Assembly: GCA_934476675.1 (NCBI GenBank)
Contig: CAKSOE010000036.1
Span: 1-31,940 of the forward strand
Origin: an uncultured Clostridia bacterium
GTDB lineage: Bacteria; Bacillota; Clostridia; UBA1381
Direction of reading: 5' to 3'
DNA: 31,940 bases
Below the pieces are notes generated by a model that did no database searches, was not told the DNA's origin, and saw only the letters and a list, made by a program, of their open reading frames with translations. Position numbers and translations under genes: made by a program. The first letter of the stretch is position 1; every line of letters begins with the position of its first letter. Positions 7,410 to 16,692 of the stretch are shown here, one piece after another.

Positions 7410-9719
7410 TTACACCGTATTTGAAGTTTTCTGTTGTATATTCATATTTTGATTTCTGAATTCGCTGGGTGTGTATCCGGTAATTTTCTTAAAGGTTCTG
7501 AGAAAAGTGTTTCTGTTGTTGAAACCGACTGCGGTATATATATCATTAATATTTTTATCCGTTTCAATCAGCAAAGTTTTTGCAAAATTTATCCTGAGAG
7601 TTGCAAGATATGCTGTAAAATTTGTCCCAAGATTTTCCGCAAATAATTTGGAAAGATATTTAGGCTTTATGCCGAAAACGTCGGACACCGTTTCAAGACA
7701 CAAATCCTGCCGGAAGTTATTATCGATGTATGAGGTTATTGTTTGGATATCAACCTTTGAATACTTCTTTTGCGAATAACTGTTTATATTACTTATGGTA
7801 TCGATATAATGCAGAATTAACTCCTGATTTTCGGGAATTGACTGCTGCATGAGTTTTGTCATAATGCTGAAATCATAAGCATCGGACAAATTTTCATCAA
7901 TATTCTTTGTGCGTATCACTTTAAAAACAATGGTAAGTATCTGTATCTGCACTTGTATTATCGAAGCCTCCGACGCTCCGTCGCCGATATTTTTATTTAA
8001 TATACCGTTTATGAAGTTGGTTGTACCTTTAAAATCTCCGAGCATAAGCTTGTTGAATATCGCGTTTTCGTCACTGATGCTGAGCATATAATTTTTTGAA
8101 ACAGTATTCTTTGACCCCGTTTTTACATAATTAAATTCCGGCAGATCGGATATTGCATTAACTGCGTTCATATGAGATTTTCTTAATCCGTTTATACCGG
8201 CATATATGCCGCCCATGGCGGTTTTTAAGGTAAGATAGTCTTTATCGTATGAGGTTGCGTTTTGAATTTCTGCAAGAATATACGAGATATTATCCTCCTG
8301 TGAAGCATCCGGCAGATTAAGCAGAACGTAAGAGGTATCCGTCTCGCTGGGAATTAAATGTACATCATAATGCTCCTCAAACGAATTTTTGATTATATCA
8401 AATATTCCGGTTTTTATAATATCATATTCAATAATACTGTATGTACTGTAAAATTTCTCCGTAGGTATAAACTTTATAATAATGGAACAAAAATATTTTT
8501 GCTTAAAGCTTACACCGATATTTTCCAAATAATTGTCAGGAAAATTATAATGAATATTTGAATTCAGCATATTAATCAAATGCGCGTCCTGAGCAATAGA
8601 ATTAAGCTTTGCGTTTTTTGTCGACAGTGCATGAATTGTATCAAGTATATTGCATATATTGGTCTGCAGGGACTGTATTGAATTTTGCTTATCGACATTT
8701 GTGTAATTATGATTTTTGAATATATCAAAAATATTTTCAATGGGCTTATATATCTGCTTTGAACTGAAATATACCAGCAGCATCAGCGCTGCAACGGCGG
8801 CAATAATGTATATTACGGCAGTAATAATTGCAGAAGGGGTATATGTTGTTATATCACGGTACGGGATAACGGCAAAATACGAGTATCCGTTAAGAATTTT
8901 ATCGCTTGGGTATGAAACTATAAGCGATTTACGATCGTTTACATTACAAAAAAACGATGCCGCGCTGTTCCCCTGTATATTGTAAAAAAAGCTTTTATCG
9001 GGGATAAAAGGTGAGTCGTAGTTTTCCAAGAAAATATTCTTATTCGACTTATTGATGATTGCCAAAACACTGTTATCGGTCAGTTTTGAAGCGTTTGCAT
9101 CACAGACTATTTTTGTTAAATCTATATTGGTAACAATAATTCTATCTGTCCCGAGTTTTTCGTTTGCAAAAACTATCGGCAATACGGTTTTTGATGTATC
9201 ATATGTCGTTACAAAGCTCGGATATAAAATTCTTGCTTCACCAGTTTGGTCTGAATATTCCTCCCAAAAAATTTTGTTGTAATTGGAATACGAGTATATA
9301 TTATTATAATAAATAATGGAATTATAGCTTCCCGAATCCGAATATACCGTGTTATTGCCGCGGTCAAAAAGTATAATGCTGTCAATTAGTATATCGCTCT
9401 GCTTAATTTTGGAAAGCGTATCCAGTATATGCGGAGATACATCGGTGTGAGAAACGGCTGTTTCCGTTGTGAATATTTCGTTGACTAAAAATATCTCTAC
9501 GGTTGAAATTATGTTGGAAACGGTAGTTTCGTTTTTTGAGCAAATTGATTCAAGCTTTGCATCATAATTATTTTTTATGTATTGAAGTGATTTTGAATTA
9601 TTAGAAATCATATTAAACATCAGAAAAAATATTACGCTTGCAGCCGGCAGAAAAATAAGAAGAAAAATGTGAAAAAAATATTTGTCTGTATTCTTTGTTT
9701 CGGGCGCCTTTGATTTCAT
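7410..9719 (-). CDS. Membrane-bound AraC-family transcriptional regulator with extracellular sensor
   Basis: 769 residues if the second of two adjacent ATGs (9722, 9719) is used; AGGAGG at 9732-9727 is 4 nt from the first and 7 nt from the second. A first membrane segment lies at about 14-38, an extracellular Cache-like sensor region at about 39-290, a second membrane segment at about 293-318 (IITAVIYIIAAVAALMLLVYF), then a cytoplasmic region and a C-terminal AraC double helix-turn-helix at about 655-755 (LETVSDVFGIKPKYLSKLFA; DIYTAVGFNNRNTFLRTFKK; TGYTPSEFR). The layout is that of the Bacillus YesS/YtdP type, one-component regulators that sense outside ligands and activate neighbouring glycan operons. 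The gene is divergent from the transporter/hydrolase operon and most likely controls it. It has its own sigma-A-like promoter and terminator. Confidence 0.93.
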   Translation of the reverse strand: MKSKAPETKNTDKYFFHIFLLIFLPAASVIFFLMFNMISNNSKSLQYIKNNYDAKLESICSKNETTVSNIISTVEIFLVNEIFTTETAVSHTDVSPHILDTLSKIKQSDILIDSIILFDRGNNTVYSDSGSYNSIIYYNNIYSYSNYNKIFWEEYSDQTGEARILYPSFVTTYDTSKTVLPIVFANEKLGTDRIIVTNIDLTKIVCDANASKLTDNSVLAIINKSNKNIFLENYDSPFIPDKSFFYNIQGNSAASFFCNVNDRKSLIVSYPSDKILNGYSYFAVIPYRDITTYTPSAIITAVIYIIAAVAALMLLVYFSSKQIYKPIENIFDIFKNHNYTNVDKQNSIQSLQTNICNILDTIHALSTKNAKLNSIAQDAHLINMLNSNIHYNFPDNYLENIGVSFKQKYFCSIIIKFIPTEKFYSTYSIIEYDIIKTGIFDIIKNSFEEHYDVHLIPSETDTSYVLLNLPDASQEDNISYILAEIQNATSYDKDYLTLKTAMGGIYAGINGLRKSHMNAVNAISDLPEFNYVKTGSKNTVSKNYMLSISDENAIFNKLMLGDFKGTTNFINGILNKNIGDGASEASIIQVQIQILTIVFKVIRTKNIDENLSDAYDFSIMTKLMQQSIPENQELILHYIDTISNINSYSQKKYSKVDIQTITSYIDNNFRQDLCLETVSDVFGIKPKYLSKLFAENLGTNFTAYLATLRINFAKTLLIETDKNINDIYTAVGFNNRNTFLRTFKKITGYTPSEFRNQNMNIQQKTSNTV

Positions 9720-9754
9720 CATAAATCCTCCTGCTATATTATATTTGCATTGAT

Positions 9755-9783
9755 ATAGTATCACAATCAAATGACCGTGTCAA
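9755..9783 (-). promoter_or_regulatory. Sigma-A promoter of the AraC-family gene
   Basis: On the minus strand TTGACA (9783-9778) is followed after exactly 17 nt by TACTAT (9760-9755), about 35 nt before the gene's start codon. Confidence 0.8.
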
Positions 9784-9828
9784 GAATAAACGAACCCAAA
9801 GGGCAAAAAAGGAGCAAAAGACGAAAAG

Positions 9829-9858
9829 TGTTACATAAAGCGTGGGCGAGATGTTACA
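9829..9858. promoter_or_regulatory. Direct TGTTACA repeats, candidate AraC operator
   Basis: TGTTACATAAA (from 9829) and TGTTACAAAAA (from 9852) are direct repeats 23 bp apart, about two helical turns, ending 18 bp before the -35 box of the operon promoter. AraC-family activators bind two half-sites in direct orientation, so this is the natural target for the divergent regulator. The repeats are seen; their role is inferred. Confidence 0.6.
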
Positions 9859-9876
9859 AAAATAGAATAATCGGAA

Positions 9877-9905
9877 TTGAAACACAGATAACGGTATGCT
9901 ATAAT
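9877..9905 (+). promoter_or_regulatory. Sigma-A promoter of the glycan-utilisation operon
   Basis: TTGAAA (9877-9882), spacer of 17 nt, TATAAT (9900-9905), 40 nt before the solute-binding protein start. The near-consensus match with an upstream direct repeat fits an activator-assisted promoter. Confidence 0.85.
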
Positions 9906-9944
9906 TAGCATGAAAATTTAATTTGAAGAAAGGCGGAGAGAGAT

Positions 9945-11333
9945 ATGAATATCAGAAAAATTACAGTATTGTGTGCGGTATTGTCCGTGTGTGCATCAAT
10001 TATCGCAGGATGCGGAAATTCGTCACCGCAAAATGCAGACGGAAAGGTCAGTATTACGGTCGGAGGCTGGCCGGCAGAAACGGATAAGGTGAATGTGCAG
10101 ACATTTGATATGTATGTCGAAAAACTGGCAAAAATTAATCCAAATGTAAATGTCGTGCCTGATACAACAAATTATATGGATCCGAAAATCTTTCAGATGA
10201 AAGCGGCGGCAAATCAGCTGCCGACGGTGTGGAAAACACATCTTACGGAAATCGGAAAAACTATTGATTCGGGTTATGCCGCAGATGTTACCGATATGAT
10301 GAAGAAAAAGGGATTTATCGGTGAAATGAATCCTGATTTAATTAAAATCTCAACAAAGAACGATAAGATTTATGCCGTCCCGAGTAATGTATATTTGATG
10401 GGACTCACAATAAACAAGGACTTATTCAGAAAAGCGGGACTTGTAAATGAAGACGGTACTGTTATGGTTCCCGATACATATGAACAGATGGCAGAATACG
10501 CCAAGATTATAAAAGAAAAAACAGGGAATGCAGGATATGCTATATGTACGGCAGGGGGCAACGGCGGCTGGCATTTTATGAATATTGCATGGAGCTACGG
10601 CGTTAAATTTATGGAACAGGGAGAGGACGGCAGATGGAAAGCGACATTCAATACTCAGGAGGCGGTTGACGCTCTGCAATATGTCAAGGATTTAAAGTGG
10701 AAATACAATGCCTTGCCCGACACAAGCGTAATAGACTATACCGAAAGCCATAAATTATTCGGTGTGGGGCAGGTTGCAATGTATTTTGAAGCGCCGTCAA
10801 ATGACTATACCGCAAAATACGGTTTTGATCCGGCAAATCTGGTTATGGCAAAAATGCCTGCCGGTCCCAAGGGGAGAGTTGTTCAGATGGGTGGTGACGT
10901 GCATATGTTTTCACCGTCGGCAACAAAGGAGGAAATAGAAGCGGCTTTTGACTGGATGGAAGCACGCGGAATAGATAAGGAGGTAGACGAAAACTATCTT
11001 TTGAATTACGAGGAGGAGTGTAAGGCTTCGTTGAAGAAGAATTATATAATCTGGCCGAGAGACGCTCTGGCTATGTGGGTCAATCCCGAACGACTGAAAA
11101 AAATATATGAGATTCGTGACAAATATACACAGGTTGATATAAAGGATTATGCTTCATATTATGACACAAGCGATGTTGAACTTCATGTAGAAGAACCAAT
11201 GCTCTGCCAGCAGCTCTATTCAGTTCTTGACGGCTGTATTCAGGAGGTTGTTACAAACGAGAATGCCGACTGTGCAAAGCTGATTGCGACAGCCTGCACT
11301 GATTTCCAGGTTAATCACCTCGATAAGGAGTAA
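9945..11333 (+). CDS. ABC sugar transporter solute-binding lipoprotein
   Basis: 462 residues. Lipoprotein signal with lipobox IAGC, lipidated Cys at residue 23, followed by a short linker (GNSSPQNADG) and the family-1 sugar-binding fold: VSITVGGWP at the start of the mature protein, IYAVPSNVYLMGLTINKDLF, YEQMAEYAKIIKE, VAMYFEAPS. It would catch oligosaccharides outside the membrane and hand them to the two permeases just downstream. AAGGCGGAGAGAG precedes the ATG. First gene of the long operon. It is of the YesO/LplA-like class; the substrate cannot be read from sequence. A hairpin 20 nt after the stop may keep its mRNA level above that of the permeases. Confidence 0.93.
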   Translation: MNIRKITVLCAVLSVCASIIAGCGNSSPQNADGKVSITVGGWPAETDKVNVQTFDMYVEKLAKINPNVNVVPDTTNYMDPKIFQMKAAANQLPTVWKTHLTEIGKTIDSGYAADVTDMMKKKGFIGEMNPDLIKISTKNDKIYAVPSNVYLMGLTINKDLFRKAGLVNEDGTVMVPDTYEQMAEYAKIIKEKTGNAGYAICTAGGNGGWHFMNIAWSYGVKFMEQGEDGRWKATFNTQEAVDALQYVKDLKWKYNALPDTSVIDYTESHKLFGVGQVAMYFEAPSNDYTAKYGFDPANLVMAKMPAGPKGRVVQMGGDVHMFSPSATKEEIEAAFDWMEARGIDKEVDENYLLNYEEECKASLKKNYIIWPRDALAMWVNPERLKKIYEIRDKYTQVDIKDYASYYDTSDVELHVEEPMLCQQLYSVLDGCIQEVVTNENADCAKLIATACTDFQVNHLDKE

Positions 11334-11352
11334 AGTATTAGCCTAAAAATCC

Positions 11353-11382
11353 GCATCGGCGGTATTGCAGGTCTGCCGATGC
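11353..11382 (+). promoter_or_regulatory. Intergenic hairpin between binding protein and permease genes
   Basis: GCATCGGC (11353-11360) pairs perfectly with GCCGATGC (11375-11382), loop of 14 nt, and no T run follows. This is more like a 3'-end stabiliser or partial attenuator than a terminator. In sugar ABC operons such hairpins often raise binding-protein expression over permease expression; that role is inferred here. Confidence 0.55.
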
Positions 11383-11410
11383 CGGATATATATTATCGGG
11401 AGGATACATA

Positions 11411-12331
11411 ATGCAGACAGAAAATAAAAAACAAAAAACAGCATATCAGAGAAACAGCTTTAACCGGATTGTTAAACGGAATGTTTCGGGATGGGTTCTC
11501 ATACTTCCGTCGGTGTTTCTTTTTGTTATGTTGGTTTGGAGACCTATATTAATAGGAATCAGCTATTCCTTTTTTAAGCTTGTAGGCTTTACGCCGACCG
11601 AATTTGTCGGGTTGAAAAATTACGCGGATGTTTTATCGGATACAAACTTTATAACCGTTTTAAAAAATACATATCAATATGTGTTATGGTCGCTGGTTAT
11701 AGGTTTTCCGCTGCCGATTATATGTGCGGTTATGGTGAACGAGATGGTGCATATGCAGAAATTTTTTAAAATTTCCATTTATCTGCCGGTTATCATTCCG
11801 GGCATTGCAACCTGTATGATATGGAGAATGCTATATATGGACAGCAGTACAGGACTTTTGAACACCATACGTTTGTTTATGGGGTTTGAGCCATGCACGT
11901 GGTTAAGCAATAAGAATATTGTCATACCGCTGATTGTCACATCTATGACATGGAACGGCTTCGGCAGCACGCTTATTATTTATCTGGCGGCTATACAGGG
12001 AATTAACCCCGAGCTGTACGATGTGGCAAGGCTGGACGGAGCGGGATTTTTCAGGCGCATATATTATGTGCTGATTCCGCATACAAAAGGACTGATCCTT
12101 TTAATGGTTATAAGACAGATTATAGGCATATTTAATGTGACCGAGCAGCCACTTATCATGACAGACGGCGGACCGAACGGTGCGTCGGTATCTATGGGGC
12201 TGCTGAATTACAATTATGCTTTTAAGTTCGGTCAATATGACAAATCTCTGGCAGTGGGCGTAATCACCTTCTGTTTGCTGATCGTGCTGACGTTTATATA
12301 TTTCGGTTTGGATAAGCGCACGGAAGGGTAG
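11411..12331 (+). CDS. ABC sugar transporter permease (MalF/LplB type)
   Basis: 306 residues, six predicted membrane helices after a charged N-terminal tail (first at about 27-50, GWVLILPSVFLFVMLVW). The EAA-loop that docks the ATPase is seen as LYDVARLDGAG followed by FRRIYYVLIP. GGGAGG six bases before the ATG. Stops 6 nt before the next permease gene, with which it forms the channel. No ATP-binding subunit is encoded in the locus; the family commonly borrows a general MsmX/UgpC-like ATPase. Confidence 0.94.
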   Translation: MQTENKKQKTAYQRNSFNRIVKRNVSGWVLILPSVFLFVMLVWRPILIGISYSFFKLVGFTPTEFVGLKNYADVLSDTNFITVLKNTYQYVLWSLVIGFPLPIICAVMVNEMVHMQKFFKISIYLPVIIPGIATCMIWRMLYMDSSTGLLNTIRLFMGFEPCTWLSNKNIVIPLIVTSMTWNGFGSTLIIYLAAIQGINPELYDVARLDGAGFFRRIYYVLIPHTKGLILLMVIRQIIGIFNVTEQPLIMTDGGPNGASVSMGLLNYNYAFKFGQYDKSLAVGVITFCLLIVLTFIYFGLDKRTEG

Positions 12332-12337
12332 GAGGAG

Positions 12338-13252
12338 ATGAAATTGAAGGACAGAACGATTAATAAATTTACAGATAAAACAAGCGGGATTTTAAACTTT
12401 GCGGATTTAAAAAAGCTGCGCTATAAGCTGCTGTATTGGTGTATGTTTGCGCTGTTGTTTCTGGTAAGTCTGATATGCCTGCTGCCGACTCTGTGGGTAG
12501 CATTGTCGGGCTTCAAGGACGTATCCGAAATGTATGCCGTTGCTCCTACGCTGTTTCCGAAATCATTTGATTTGGGCAAGGTTAAAGAGGTTTGGGAAAA
12601 GGTAAAGCTGTACAAATATTTTAAAAATTCGTTTATACTTATAGCCGGCTGCTGGGCTGTGGATATTTCGGTAAACGGTGCGGCAGGTTATGTATTGTCA
12701 AAGCTCAGACCAATTGGTTCGAGGTTAATTGAGACGGCTGTGTTCTGGTCAATGCTGCTTCCGGGTATAAGTATGGTGCCTCTGTATATGACATGGTGCG
12801 ATGTTCCGCTGATACATATGTCGCTTGTCGGCAGCTATGTTCCGATATGGCTTATGGCAGGAACAAGCGCATTTAACATATTGCTGTTCAGGAACTTCTT
12901 TAACGGAATACCGATTGAGTATTTGGAGGCGGCAAGAATTGACGGCTGTACAAATCTCGGTATTTTCATACGTATAATTATGCCGCTGAGCAAGCCGATT
13001 GTTATGGTTGTAACCATTTTCAGCATTACGGGTACGTGGAGTAATTTTATGTGGCCGTATATGCTTTTGCAAAACAGCGGAAAAGAACCGATGTCCGTGG
13101 CGCTGTATCTTTTATCGGGCAATTCGTCTGGCTTACTGGAAAATGAGTATATGATTCTTTTGTTTATCTCGGTTATTCCTATGATTATTATATATGCGTT
13201 TTTCTCAAAGTACATAATAGGCGGATTGAATGTCGGGGGTATAAAGGGATAA
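12338..13252 (+). CDS. ABC sugar transporter permease (MalG/YtcP type)
   Basis: 304 residues, six membrane helices (first at about 32-55, YWCMFALLFLVSLICLLP), EAA-loop EAARIDGCTNLGIFIRI. Ends with the usual short tail KYIIGGLNVGGIKG of this family. The AGGAGG (12330-12335) overlaps the previous stop and is only 2 nt from the ATG at 12338; a TTG two codons later (12344) has an 8-nt spacing and could be the true start. The partner permease lies immediately upstream. Confidence 0.94.
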   Translation: MKLKDRTINKFTDKTSGILNFADLKKLRYKLLYWCMFALLFLVSLICLLPTLWVALSGFKDVSEMYAVAPTLFPKSFDLGKVKEVWEKVKLYKYFKNSFILIAGCWAVDISVNGAAGYVLSKLRPIGSRLIETAVFWSMLLPGISMVPLYMTWCDVPLIHMSLVGSYVPIWLMAGTSAFNILLFRNFFNGIPIEYLEAARIDGCTNLGIFIRIIMPLSKPIVMVVTIFSITGTWSNFMWPYMLLQNSGKEPMSVALYLLSGNSSGLLENEYMILLFISVIPMIIIYAFFSKYIIGGLNVGGIKG

Positions 13253-13279
13253 GCTTTACATTATACGAGGAGGTGGGTT

Positions 13280-16200
13280 ATGAAAAAACATTCTTCAATT
13301 AAAATTATTGCTCTGCTGATTGTATTTGTTATTAATAATATATCCCTTGTTTTAGCAGAAAACGAAACGGATTATGCAAAGGCAGTTTTCGGAAGTGAGC
13401 GGGAATATATCAATATGTCGTGCAACGAGTCTCTCGAAGCCGTCGAGCGTGACGGCCGCGGAGGAATAAAAACCAACATCAGCAAAAAAGCGCTGTTTAT
13501 CCTCTGCGATGTAACGGACAGCTTTCTTTATGACTTACCGGAATACACACCGATAGATATTACTGTTGAATATTTTGACGAGGGTAAGGGTTGTTTCAGT
13601 CTGAATTACGATTCGCATAACACAGCGCCATATTTTGAGAACGATCCGATATGGAACCGTTCGGAGGATACGGTATATCTGAACGATACAAGGGAATGGA
13701 AATCATATACGTTTCATGTTGAGGACATGAGGTTTACGAACAGATGCAGCTACGGAACAGATTTTCGGATAGGCGTTTGGGATCCTGTTACAAAATATTC
13801 CTCAGATAACGTAATATTCGGAGCAATTACCGTAAAAAAATCGGACTATAAGATACTGATAGATTCCGATACGGAGTTTACAAATAAGCCCGGACATATC
13901 TTTTCGGGTACGGAGGATATTGTTTTAACAGACGTATCCGTTAACAAAACAGACAGAGAGGTACATTACAAACGCAGTTTTAAAATAGTTGACGAACAGA
14001 ACCGTGAAATCTTTACCTGCTCCGAGGAGGAGGACTTCGCGGCAAATGAGCGCATGGAAAGGAAAATCGTAATTGATAATCCCGGAAAATACGGTTATTA
14101 TACTTTGCAGACGGAGAGTGTATCGGTATATAAAGACGATGAGACAAAAATATATACCGATACGGAGTCAATGGAGTTTTCGGTTTGTATTATACATGAA
14201 AAAGGCGAAGGAAACCCGAATTACGGAGTGTGTCAGCAGATTACCGAATTTGGCTGGGGAGACCCGGTTACCACAACGGAGCTTATGCGAATGAACGGCA
14301 TGAGCTATATTCGTGAACAATATCAATGGAGAAATATTGAAAGAGAAAAAGGAATACTGAAAATGCCTGAAGACGCCTTGGAAAAGCTCAGAAAAATTTC
14401 CGAAAGCGGTATGGAGGTTGTTTATATATGCAGCTTTACCAATCCGCTTTACGATGAAGGCAGAAACCCTTCATCGGACGAGGCAATAGCAGCATTTGCG
14501 AGGTATTGTGCTTATATGGCAAAAACTCTTAAAGGAATATCCTCTCATTTTGAAGTATGGAACGAATGGAATCTGAAAGGCTCACAGTTTAATCAGAGCG
14601 GCGAACCGCCGGAAACGTATGCAAAGCTTTTGAAAGCGTCATATAAGGCGATTAAAGAGGCTGATACGAATATTACGGTTTTAGGTGTGGCAACCTCCGA
14701 GATTGATATAGAATGGACAAAAAGTGTTTTTGACGAGGGGGGATACGATTATCTGGATGCCGTAAGTATTCATCCGTATGACTGGTCGGGAAGCTTCAGG
14801 GAATATCAGCTTGTTGAAGATGTAAACGAGCTGAAAAGTCTGATGCGGCAGTATGGTGAGGAAAAACCGATATGGATGACAGAAATAGGATTTACAACTG
14901 CAGTCGGAAACTATTCGCAGGAGGAACAGGCGGCAAAGACTGTATTAATGTTTGCTATGATACGGGCATATGACCTTTGCGAGGTTGTTACTCAATATCA
15001 GTTTACAGACCTTGCCGACCCCGAAAGGGTAAACAGCTGCTGGGGATTTGTAAACCGCTGGGACGACGCGCGGCTGCTTCCGTACGGGCCCAAGAAAATC
15101 TATCTTGCAACAGCGGCAATGAATGAAATTTTCGGAAAAAACACAGTTTTTAAAAATATTCTTACCGATAAAAGATTTTACGGCGTACATTTTTACAATG
15201 ATAATTTTAAGAAAGATGTATTGCTGCTTATTTCGGGTGACGGCGAGAAAAATAAAAGTTATAATTTGGGCTGCACTACAGTTGAGCTGCGTGATATGTA
15301 CGGGAATGTCATATCGCAGATTTGTTCCGACAACGGAATTTACACCTTTCCGGTAGGCGAAACGCCGCTGTATGTTATCGGTAACTTTAATTCGTTTGAG
15401 GAGTCGGAAATCAAAGGAGCGGTTGAGTGTGACACCGCCGAAAAAAATGCTTCGGTGAATGATGAGGTGCAGTTTGATTTTATAAAAAACAGCAGCAGGG
15501 AGCTGACAATTGATTTTGAGGGCGCTTACGGAATTGAGGTTAAAGAAAATAACGGCTTTACGGACAATAAAGCAAGGCTTGTTCTTTCAATACCGAATAT
15601 TAAGCAGGAAAAAGCAGAGGTCATTATATCCGTAAAGGACAATGACGGAAACATATATTACAGACAGCCTCATGTTATAACGATCGAAAAACCGGTTGCG
15701 GTTTCAATAGCCTCTGAGCAGGCGGTTGAGGGCAGCAAGACACATTGGAGAATGCGTGTGAAGGTAAAAAACATGAAAAATTCAACCCCTATATCGGGAA
15801 CTTTGAAGATTACAGACCCGGAAGAGGTTGCGGTAATGTCATACGACAGGCAGTTTACCGGAATTGCTCCCGGTGAAGAAATCGCATTTTTATTTAATCT
15901 GCCCGAACGTGTGGTGAAAAAAACGATAAATGTCAGCATGAAAGCAAATCTGGACGACGGAAATGAAATTGAAGCAAAACAGATTTTACAGTTTTGTTCG
16001 GCTGTATACACAGACAAACCGCCCGAAATAGACGGAGTTATGTCTGTCGGAGAATGGACGGGCAGCTGGATCGGCGCGGAAAATAAAAGCGATGTGAAGC
16101 TGATTGAAAACTGGGCAGGCAAGGAGGATTTGTCCGTAAGCTCATGTATGATGTGGGATGAGGAGAATTTTTATTTCCTCGGAATTGTGACCGACGATAT

Positions 16201-16639
16201 ATTTTCGGTGAATTATTCGCCGCAGGAGCCGTCGCAGATGTGGAGAGGCGATGGTATACAATTCGGAATTGATGACAGAGAATTTGTAAACGTCGAAGTG
16301 GCAGGAAAATTTACCGAGATAGGAATTGCAAGCGTTCCGGGTTTTGGAGATACGGTATACAGGTCTCTTTCGCTGTATGATTTGCCCGCCGGAACAGTAG
16401 CGGAAAAGGCGAAAGCGTCGGTTAAACGGTACGGCGCTTATACAATATATGAATGTGCAATACCATGGTCGGAGATATTTTATGAGGGATATATTCCCGA
16501 CAGGACAAAAAAGTATAGATTTTCTATGCTTGTTAATGATAATGACGGAAATTCAAGGCGCGGCTGGATTGAGTATTGCTCCGGTATAGGTGTGTCTAAG
16601 AACGTATTTGAATTCGGCGAGATGAAGCTCGATAAGTAA
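13280..16639 (+). CDS. Secreted clan-A glycoside hydrolase (GH39-like) with C-terminal CBM9-like domain
   Basis: 1119 residues. Signal peptide ending near LVLA-ENE (about residue 26); N-terminal beta-rich region (about 30-310); TIM-barrel domain at about 315-640 with the two clan-A catalytic glutamates: acid/base candidate Glu429 in FEVWNEWN and nucleophile candidate Glu535 in WMTEIGF; Ig-like regions at about 660-890; and a C-terminal family-9-type carbohydrate-binding domain at about 910-1119 (PPEIDGVMSVGEWTGSW ... FYFLGIVTDD ... RGDGIQFGIDD). GAGGAGGTGGG precedes the ATG. Exported, and paralogous in its barrel to the gene at 19925. The bond cleaved cannot be read; beta-xylosidase or related exo/endo activity is plausible from the GH39-like look. 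No SLH or sortase signal, so it is released or held by non-covalent binding. Confidence 0.85.
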   Translation: MKKHSSIKIIALLIVFVINNISLVLAENETDYAKAVFGSEREYINMSCNESLEAVERDGRGGIKTNISKKALFILCDVTDSFLYDLPEYTPIDITVEYFDEGKGCFSLNYDSHNTAPYFENDPIWNRSEDTVYLNDTREWKSYTFHVEDMRFTNRCSYGTDFRIGVWDPVTKYSSDNVIFGAITVKKSDYKILIDSDTEFTNKPGHIFSGTEDIVLTDVSVNKTDREVHYKRSFKIVDEQNREIFTCSEEEDFAANERMERKIVIDNPGKYGYYTLQTESVSVYKDDETKIYTDTESMEFSVCIIHEKGEGNPNYGVCQQITEFGWGDPVTTTELMRMNGMSYIREQYQWRNIEREKGILKMPEDALEKLRKISESGMEVVYICSFTNPLYDEGRNPSSDEAIAAFARYCAYMAKTLKGISSHFEVWNEWNLKGSQFNQSGEPPETYAKLLKASYKAIKEADTNITVLGVATSEIDIEWTKSVFDEGGYDYLDAVSIHPYDWSGSFREYQLVEDVNELKSLMRQYGEEKPIWMTEIGFTTAVGNYSQEEQAAKTVLMFAMIRAYDLCEVVTQYQFTDLADPERVNSCWGFVNRWDDARLLPYGPKKIYLATAAMNEIFGKNTVFKNILTDKRFYGVHFYNDNFKKDVLLLISGDGEKNKSYNLGCTTVELRDMYGNVISQICSDNGIYTFPVGETPLYVIGNFNSFEESEIKGAVECDTAEKNASVNDEVQFDFIKNSSRELTIDFEGAYGIEVKENNGFTDNKARLVLSIPNIKQEKAEVIISVKDNDGNIYYRQPHVITIEKPVAVSIASEQAVEGSKTHWRMRVKVKNMKNSTPISGTLKITDPEEVAVMSYDRQFTGIAPGEEIAFLFNLPERVVKKTINVSMKANLDDGNEIEAKQILQFCSAVYTDKPPEIDGVMSVGEWTGSWIGAENKSDVKLIENWAGKEDLSVSSCMMWDEENFYFLGIVTDDIFSVNYSPQEPSQMWRGDGIQFGIDDREFVNVEVAGKFTEIGIASVPGFGDTVYRSLSLYDLPAGTVAEKAKASVKRYGAYTIYECAIPWSEIFYEGYIPDRTKKYRFSMLVNDNDGNSRRGWIEYCSGIGVSKNVFEFGEMKLDK

Positions 16640-16645
16640 TGTATA

Positions 16646-16664
16646 TATCATCACGGCGATGATA
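16646..16664 (+). promoter_or_regulatory. Small intergenic hairpin
   Basis: TATCATC (16646-16652) pairs with GATGATA (16658-16664), five-base loop, in the 53-nt gap before the jelly-roll protein. No T run. Possibly an mRNA processing or stability element; function unknown. Confidence 0.35.
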
Positions 16665-16692
16665 AAATATAAAATTTTAAGGAGGACTTATA

